Assembly (NCBI GenBank): GCA_025024175.1 | Contig: QCXZ01000064.1 | Location: 25,912,286-25,976,285, forward strand | Length of the DNA: 64,000 nt | Reading direction: 5' to 3' | DNA from: Rhyzopertha dominica | Taxonomy: Eukaryota > Arthropoda > Insecta > Coleoptera > Bostrichidae | Shown here: positions 48,401 through 58,436 of the stretch, in pieces | Position numbering within the stretch: position 1 is the stretch's first letter | How the letters are laid out: every line of letters begins with the position of its first letter | Program-made: the position numbers and the translations under genes | Notes under the pieces: model-generated | The model's database searches: none | What the model was told of the DNA's origin: nothing | The model's input: only the letters and a program-made list of their open reading frames with translations

Positions 48401-51400
48401 TATAAAATCTTAGAACACAGAGTGATTCATAAGGAAGGTTTAGGTATATAATTTGTCAAGATTTTTTGTAAATTGGTTGAAATATAACAATAACTATTTG
48501 AAGTGTCGGAAAAAGTAAACCCGCCTGGAAGCTTTCATCGAAAACGCTGCCTAATCATTGAGAGATGTAGTAAAACAATACATGATGGGACATTCCTCTT
48601 TTATAGATCTATAAAAAGTCCTGGATAGATCTTTTAAGGAAAGCTTACTATACCCATATCAGTCCGCCGGCGCGGTTAAAGGCGACGGTCTGCTGTGGTC
48701 AATTTGCTCTCTACCCTTGCCAGATGAACCCTAACAGGGCGAAACTAGTCGTAGGGTGAAAGTGTTGACCGGGGCAGATGACTTATTTCATCATTGCTTC
48801 TCCGGTGCCATCGATAGGAACCTACATTAGGCCGATGTCTATCACAGTTATAGATCTCGTTGCTCGCAGAGTTTCGCTTAGATGGCACTGAGGGCATTTG
48901 CCCTGGTATTCTCCTATCGCACAGTGTAGGCTGCCTATATACGTCTAATGTTGGGGTGAAATAATTAATATTATACAGACTGAACACGCATTTTCCCAAC
49001 ACACTATCATGTATTTGATTTCAGTAAGTATATGGCTATTATATATTCGTTTTTTACAACTATACGGTTAAATGAAACGTACTCTCCCTACTGTTATCCG
49101 TATAAACGAAATAATTAGCCAACAGTCTTGCATGTTGTAGGTAATAATTGTATAAATAGCAGGTAGTAATTAGGGCCTAATACAGAGCCTTGCGGGACAC
49201 CTATCATTGCTATTGCTTGTCTACTGTGATGTCCATCCACTGTTGTGTAGAGCATGGGTCCCGCAAGATATGTTTGTATCAGCCTATATGGCACTCCACC
49301 TATTCTAGATAATTTGTCCAGAAGCAGCCCGATATTGACCGTGTCGAGGTCGTGGAGGTCCACTAACACCATCACAACAATTTTACCAGTGTCCAATTCA
49401 TCTCTCACATGTTCCACATGTTCCAATCCTACTAAATTAAAACTAAGAGACTTAACTAATTTACCACGTACTAATTACTATTAAAATATAATATACTTCT
49501 TTTATCTAGGATCATATAGTCTCCAATTGTTTCAGAGCATCATTTCATTTTGTTTAAAGTACTAGGTACCGCTAATAAACAATAGGCCGTCACTAAAATA
49601 TTTTGTACCTTTTCTGCTTCAAATGTAGTACAGTTAGATAAGCAAAATTGTATTATTTTGGCTTGGAGATGTATACTTGACTTGCATGAGTAGATGATAA
49701 AACTGACTTCAACCACACCCTGATTTAGTTATTTGATCAACATGTTCCTTTAAGCACCGCAGCTTTTAAAATAGAAATCCTCGCATTGGGAATACTTACG
49801 CAATTACACAAAGAGTATTAGAAAAAAGACCTTTTGTAAATGGCAAATTAGTACTTCATGTTACAAATCCACAAGCCTTATGTCATCTCAATTGATTAGA
49901 ATTAGGAAGAAACAATATACTATATATTTCAGTCATGTCAGTTCTGTTAGTTGTGTTGCTTCCAGTCCTGACTATGAGATGGGCTAAACAGTTTGAATTT
50001 TCGGTTATACATAGCCATTCTGTTATTTAGATGGTACAGCTTCGTTATCGTTTTCGTGCATCTTCCTGGAAAGCCACTCACATTTGTCCTAGACCTACAG
50101 AAATAGTAACACTAACTGGTCGAAGGTCTTTGAATTCTAGGACCCTGGTCCCTCAACCAATTAGTTTGGCTGTCTTTATTATCAAAGGTACTCGAGAAGA
50201 TACTGGACTAAGACCTGTGTTAGACCTGGACAAACGGCACTACCGAAACAGATTATATTTTGCTATCAACTGATTTCGGCTACCCAGTTAGTCAAGTCAC
50301 GTCAAGTCTGCTGTACTTCTGTTTGGTTCCTAACATGTTGTACAGAAGATAGTATTATTATGTAAATATTACCGATAGTGCGAAATTTTAGGATTAATTT
50401 TTGAGTGACATAGATAGTGAGTCCTATTCACTGAACTTGATTCAAATGAGGAAATGTACCAATACCTTCCAATTTATTAAAAAGTGATCTATTGTATCAA
50501 ATGTCTCACTACAGTCTGTGTAAATTTTGTCAAATTGTTACCAATTGTATTTTAGCAAACGGAAGAGCGTTAATCTACATACGTCGGATTAGATATTACT
50601 TACAGTGCGTTCAACGCTAACAACCGTAAGAATGGAGCATTCGTATGGCTTTTTACTATTTTAACTGAAAAAATTCTGTTGTGGGAAAATTTGTACCAGA
50701 TCTTATCAAAAAAACAAACAAATCGGAAGATGTAAAACATCTGGAAAAAGGTTGTATTTTTCACAAATGAAAGCAATCGTTAATGACAAGATTTAAATTA
50801 TATCCATGATTACATTTTTACAAGACATATCATGTTTCCTAAAATTGTTGAGAGTAATAGTAGTCATTGGAAGTTTGACATCATAAATGTAGAGAGATAG
50901 TGTGAAACTATTCAAACAAAAGAAATTGTAACCAAGGAAGCTGGATGCTTAAAAGATCACTGACTTGGCATGCACTCCTTTTTGCTTGTTTAAGTACCTG
51001 AAGGGTGCCTAACGCAGGAAACGATTTAAAACGCACCAAAGTAAAATTTACCGTGAATAAATGGTTGGGCAAACAGAGGGGGGAGTTTTATGGAAAGAGT
51101 ATACAACAACTCGTCTGATGACGGCATGAAAAATGTCTAACTTGAGGTGGAAGCTACTACATATTTGTACATAAATTGGATGAATGGTTAGGATCCTTTA
51201 GTGCCTATCAGTTAGTATACACTCCTACTTTCAGGGAGAGCCGATGACGTTTTANCCCTAAATTGTAATAAAGCAGCAATCCCTGCGGACNTATCCCGTA
51301 ATGCTGAACTTCCGAAATTGTAGCGAAAACAAAATCCCTGTTGTACTATTCTGTTTATTCCCCAAGTCGCTAATCTAGTGGGCCATGTACACGGTGCCCT

Positions 51401-54400
51401 ACTCAAATGAATAAATTATGAGGCTAGAACGTAACTCACGGTCGTGAGTTAGAGAGCCGGGCCGAGCACCTATACCGGATGACCGCAGACGGGTAGATTC
51501 TGCCTCCGTAAATTATTGCGTACGCGACGCCGTGGGAGCCATTAAATTAGGGAAAATGAGTGTGAAAAGTAGGATATGCTGCTGTGTAATTAAATATAGC
51601 CGGTGAAATATGAAGCAACCTGTTGGGGGGCATCTTCTTTGCTACGTTAGGGTTAGCTCCTGCTCACCTTTGTAGATTTTACTAATTTGTAACACAAGTG
51701 CTTGTTAATCCTTTCCAAGTACTTTTAATTAGACTCGGAGCGAGTACACGTTCCCTGCGAGCGTTTCAAAAGTTTTTCGAGAGTGGTGTTGCTATACGAA
51801 CAGCAGAGTAGAATCAGCTTTTTGTTCTATAATGATTATCGTGAAAGAACTGCTTGTATGCTACATCTTTTATTTTTTGTTTCTTCAATGAGACCTTCGC
51901 TTAACACAAAAGGATATACTCAGGCTAAGTTGTGTTAAAACTGTTCGTCGTAAGTAATTTTTAAGGTCATCTTGAGTAGGCACCTATTTTGGAATTTATT
52001 GTTACAAGACGTTTAGGGACATGCTTTCTCAGTTGTCGTTTCTGGGAAGAAAAGGACGGTTTAGGTTTATGATTATTCTGCGTATGGGTAAAGCCACCAT
52101 TGGAAATTAAAGATACAGCTGTATGCGAAAACTCCTCATTCATTGATAAGAATTTGTTGATTTGATCTTTCAGTTTCATTATTATGAATGAGATTGTCCT
52201 GCCGAAGAGTTGATAAAGAAGCGAATTAGATAGTTGATTTACAGGTTAATGGCTGTTGTTTAGAAGTATTTGGTCAATTAGTCTTTATAAATTGTATACA
52301 GACTGCGCCACTATACTCCGGACATATAATAGTCCCGCTATAGGTCCTTGTTCCCTCTCATGAAAGACACATATTTACAGTAAACAGTTATAATCTCAAA
52401 ATGATCCAGATGTTGCGAATAAATGCTTAGTACAACCGAAGAGCCGCGATAATCGAGTCTTATTCGCACTGGACGTTTGGCGAATGAAATAATTGGGTTC
52501 TTCAGGTACCCGAAATCTGTGTACGACAGTGTTGCTAAATGCAATGCATCTGAGATATCTGGCGAATGTTTCGCTAACCCGTCAAGGAAGTCATCCGAGA
52601 GAACGCGTGATACGGACTCCGGCAGCCATGGAAAGGGCTCAGGCTTTCTGTCCAGTGAGGGTGCCGTTCATGAACGCGTTCTGACGACAGTTGAAACCGT
52701 GGATGGTAATATGTTTCAACAGGATGGTGCACCGACACAGACGAGCCTTTAGTGCAAAACTGGTTATCGGATAACATGTTCCTAAAGGGTTCTGGCACCC
52801 TCATAGCCCGGATTTGAACCCCCTCGACTACTATGTTTGGAGGATAATGAAGAAACTGATATGCAAAAGAATCTTTTAACAGTAAATTTTCTTAAAAAAA
52901 AGTTTAGCTTGTCCGTATTTTACACGTAAATAAATCTTACATAGTTCTTTCAGTGTAAAGAATATAAAACATATAAAGAATTAAGAAGTCAAATAGGTAG
53001 GTATAAAGTGAGTCAATCCCTTAAAATTTATTTTTGGGATAGAAATCTTTTAAGAAATGGTACATAAACGCGTTTAATTTGAAATAGTAGATAATAAATA
53101 TCTCGTTGACCATAAGTATGACAATATTAGTTTTGGCGATCTAATAACCAATTTTAATTTAATTTTATGCAAATTCATATTCTAAAGTAATAACATGTTT
53201 GGCCTAAGCTTCTGAATCTGCACTTATCTAGGCAATTGGAGTTTAATTAAGCCAATTAATTCTTGCATGTTTTGCATATTTCAGGACTCTTGTGCATGAA
53301 ATTTTTCAAGAGCATATTTAAGCATATTTTCTCCGATTTGCATCATTAGGATATTGTCGTTGTACAAATTTGGTCCATGTCATACTGCGAATAGGTACAT
53401 ATTTTACTTGATTTATGGAACACACTACAGTCTTATTATTAACGGTATGCGCCACCAGCCACGGATCTTCTAGCTTTGTCTAACACGCACGTTGTTTGCT
53501 TTACTAAACATAATAAGCTCAAATAATTCAACATAGTTAAAACCAACAACAACAAAAATACTGTGATAAACCTGTCATATAGAAGAATGTCTCAGATGCT
53601 GCTGTAAATATTCTAGCGAAGGGGATGATCTTTGCTGTAACGCCACGGACATTTCCAAAAGTGGATATAATGTCACTTGTGGAATTTTGAATAAAACTAC
53701 TTCCGAAAGATCAAGCGGATAAGATTAGGATGGATGCATGCCACGCCATAAGAAATGCACGTGCGCCCAAACCTAATGTGACATCTGAGGCAATGAAGGC
53801 TCTTAAGGATTTCAATGTAGATAAGTGCGTCATAGTCACTATAGCCGATTTAAGTTAAGACACAGTAATTGTAGATAGAACAGATTATGAAACTAAAGTT
53901 AAATAATTATTAGATGAGGAAACATACCAAAAATTATCCTGAGATATTGCCTCAAAAATTTCCAAAATTTCAAATATTTCGAATGAGGTAGTCTTTTTTA
54001 ACTGCTTCCGATTGCAAGGTACCTAAATTGTATGTTTTTGCCCAAAATTCATAAAACTAATGTTCNATTAAAACGTATAGTCAATACGATTGGTAGTCCT
54101 TGTTACAGATTGNCAAAATTTTCTTTAAAGCGTTATGTATGAAAAACCAGCAGTTCCATTAAAAATTCTTAATACTTTAATAATGTTGTTAAAGGTTTAA
54201 GTATTTTGGAAGCTGATATTTTAGTTAAATTTGAAGTGTTTTCTTTATTTAGGAAAGTACTCATATCTAACACGATAGATATCATCAAATCCAAACTTAG
54301 AATCCCCTAGATGAGAAGATAGCCAGATTATCTGTTTAAAATCTACTTATTTCTTACGGAACGGCAATTTTTATGAACAAAAAATGTAGATAATACTTTT

Positions 54401-57400
54401 GTTATTTGGCCCCACGGTATAGAAAAGTTAAGTAGGTTTCTAAATCATCTGAACAGTCAAAATCCTGACATAAAATTTATTATGGAATTAGATTTGATAC
54501 TCAAATTTACAAAATAAACACTGGATAGTTTAGACCCAAGGTTTGCAGAAAACCCACACACACAGACATATAATATTTGTTTATATGCCACATCTCATCG
54601 TCCTACCACTCAAAAGAATGGTCTTGTAAGGACGTTATTTTTTAGCGCACAAAGAATTTCAGACGAAAATTCTTTACAAAAAGAGATATGTCATCTTAAA
54701 TCAGCGCTAGTGAAAAATGGTTAGTAATAAAAATATTTGGTCAATTTTTAATAAAAGTATTCATCCAAATCAAGTAAATTCTCAGTCCGGGCGAAGTAAG
54801 TTAAAGTTGAGTTTGCCTCATGTATGTACAAAGCCTATCAGAATAATTAAAGAGGATACTTAGAAAGTATGATATTTTAGTCGTTGATGGTATGTATAAT
54901 AATTCAGATAAAATTTGAAGCTCTACTAAAGATAAAGTACATTTAGAAAGTATTCTTAGCCAAGGTCAAACTAAAAGGAAAGCAGGTACGCATTTGAAAG
55001 AACACATACGTGCTACTAGGCTACAACAGATAGATAAATCTTCCGTAGCTGAACACTCATATTTGACTAAACATGATTGACTTTGTTTGTAATTGTTTCA
55101 GACGATATTTTGGGGTTCTCTCCTATGACAAAGATTACAGACGTTATGTAGAACGTCTGATTAACAATTTTTTATTAGTTTGTTTATAGTGATATTATGG
55201 GCGCTGAAAGCATTAATCCTCGTATAATGGTCTACATTCTTTATATTGTTTACATTCTTGAATTCTTTACCTATTTTGACCTAGATAATCTACACTCTCG
55301 TGTAAAAAAAACTCTTCGGTTCACTTAACTTACCCATTGTAAATAATCGTCTCCTCCTGCGACTTAGTATCGGTAACTTGCATATGCGTGACTAGGATGC
55401 CGTAAATAGGCGCTGAATCTTTATCCAGGAATATTTCCATCTGCAGCGGCGTTCCAGGGGAAACGTTCAATTCTCCAGTAACGAGCTTGCCTCCCTGGCG
55501 CACTCCAACCCCTAAAACCGGCTGCGGGGCTTCTGTTGTTAAACTCTTCGTTATTTCCAGATCCCTACAAATAACAAGTGGAAATAAATACGAGGCCGGT
55601 GTAAACTGACAACTTTTATAAACTGAATCATGGTTTGATAGGGATCAATTATTTGACCATAAATGATGAATGTCTTTTTGGCCATGATTCTAGTTGCGTA
55701 ATTGATTTTAGTATAGCAGATGAATAAACAATTACCTCTCCCAGTACCCAGTGGAATTTGTGGATAAATAACTTTTTATTTCGTTAAACAGCCGAAAACT
55801 CTGTTTTGTATTTTGTCCAAGCCTTTACATATCATAACAAAATTGCGGGTTCCCCGTAGGGACGGGTGGATAATACCGTTGTGTAGTGCCACTAAATGAT
55901 ATGGTGTTATACACATCATAATTCTTCTGTACGTATTACTAATGATTTTGAAACAAATAATATAATAATAATTTTTAGAACAAGATATTATTATTCTAGT
56001 AGGTTGGTGCTTAAGTATTTGTAAACTCAAAGGGGTTTCACCTATACCTTTCTTTGCTTTGAGAATAATTCATTCTCCATTACAGCCGGCTTATTACACT
56101 ATAAGTTCCATCTAAGCTTAAAGGCACAGGATGTGAAGCCGAAGAAGTGAATTTATGCTGCAAACTTGATAAGACTTTGAACAAAGCGAATTGTGAGTCT
56201 CCAGCCATAAAATAAATAGATGGTATTAAATGGAAATTATAACAGATTCAACGTTTTAGCAAATAATGCAAAATGTTCGAAACTATCTCTATTTATCTAG
56301 ACTAGGTCCACTGAAAACAAGCTGCCAGAGTTTTTCACACTTTGCCTTTGTAAACTGCCAATTTTGTATATTCAAAAGCGACCCTTCATTGAAAAATACG
56401 AGTTTTTTTTATTACAAAGTTCATTAAAATCTCTTTACGGCATAGACTCCTTGTTTTTAATTTTAAACAAGAAGTTCAGTGGAATCATCTTGTTGAAACT
56501 TTAACTAATTCATAATGTAATGACATTCGTTTTCTATAATTTCGTTCGATATCAGATCAACATAATGAACATACATTTCTCTCGTTTACGTTAGCTATAA
56601 AGAGATCCAACAGTAAGAATCTCAAACCTACCTCCACAAATATAATTGTCTTTGTTTTCCTCATTACTGAGTGCGTGTTTTGCACAACTGCCTCTGATTA
56701 GAATCGGATCAATAATGATAGTTTTGACGATCAACAATTTTAGCGTAAAACAACTTTTGTCAGAAAAAGAAAAAAAAATCTGATTTCTTCACTAATTGTT
56801 CGCTTATTAACCCCCAAAGTTCTTGACGCCAGCCGTTGAGCTCATATGAGTTAGACGAATTTTGTATGAATGAAATTTGCAGCGTTTAGGAACCAGTTGA
56901 ATAGTAGTTCGTGAAACTCCCGACACTGCAAACAATATTCTCGTGCTCAATGTGGGATCCCTGTTAACAAAGTCCAAAACCACAACCTCTACCGCCTCAG
57001 TTCTTAAACGACCCCTCTAACGGAACTTGTAAACTAATTCCAAGATTTATTTGCACGTCTCTCTTTAAGTGCATTTGAAGTAGCTCTAGCATTTTAGCAT
57101 TTTACCATGTTTTTTTGCCAGTAACCNANCTTAGTATATACAGTCATTTCTGGACGAATACTAATTCAGTTCTGAATTTTATAAGACACCGTCGTGAAAA
57201 AAAATTGGGCTGGTAAATAATTTTAAGTAGAATTTCTCGCTTTTTATTGCACGAAATTAAGATCGTGCACTTAAAAACACTAGCAGACTTTAAATAAAAT
57301 ATTTAATGTTACCATAAAACCCCTCAGGGGTTGTGAACTGGGGCGAATTTGTAGTACAGATTCCAATTAACCCTCTTAGATATAAAATTGGCAAGTTCGA

Positions 57401-58347
57401 GCGTTTTTTTTTTTATAAATCGAGTCGGAATGTCAAGTGCTTGGATGGCTTGATTTCAGTGGTCCATTCGGTATAAGGTTGTAGTTAGAAAATCTATATC
57501 AATATCAAACCTCTCACCGAGTAAATATTGTTTATGATTTAACAATATGTTTTCATTGTAATCAACAGTACCACACTTATTTATTAATTTTTAAGTTCAC
57601 CACAAGAGATATGAGACAAAATTACTTCAAATTGCATTATTGTGTTTCTAGTTTTTGAAAACTTTCACGTAGAAGGTAAACACAAAGCACGAAGAAAAAT
57701 TATGTTCTGCAATTCTAAAGGCTTGACATTCAAACTAAAAATTTACTAGAATCGAATTAAAATACACGTCCTAGATTTGCCTTGCACTGGTAGGTTGTAA
57801 GTGAAGCGGTGGTGAACCTACAAAACACTATTCACAAATATAAAATATTTATTAATGACTGGCATTTCAGTAAGCAAAGGAAGTTGACAATTAATTAAGC
57901 AAGTGTAGGGATCGTCAACACATTTTTGCTTTCACCATATGAATAGTTTTGTAATATTTCTGGCTTAATTTAATATTTGCAACGTGTAAAGGTATAGCCC
58001 CAAGTCATCAGTAAAAAATGTAAATGAAGTGAGTTACCAAATTGTGATTTGGTGTCATAGACTGATAGTTATAATCATAATTATTATAAATATTTGGAGG
58101 AAATTTGTAATGAAAGATTGTCTATGGCTGTTATGTTATGGCATATAACCCTAAAATTCAACAAAGGGTTACCTTTATACATGTTACTTAGAATCTAGTG
58201 GCAGTTTGTGAACAAGATTGAAGGGTCATTTTACACAGTAATGGCTTACTAAGGTGCCAGTAATTCTGAAGCACTCTGTAGTCTATACGTATATTATGCC
58301 ATTAATTACGATGTCACTGATCGTAAATAGGTCTGGTTTCAGCAATG

Positions 58348-58436
<89 letters not shown>

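Noticed and set aside
50031..50273. 80-codon frame somewhat like an RT segment (RPVLDLDKRHYRNRLYFAI)
   Set aside because: RPVLD recalls gypsy RT, but the following residues do not fit and no neighbouring blocks were found.
51967..52179. 70-codon minus-strand frame resembling a gag linker
   Set aside because: Lys/Gln-rich composition only; no zinc knuckle or conserved block.
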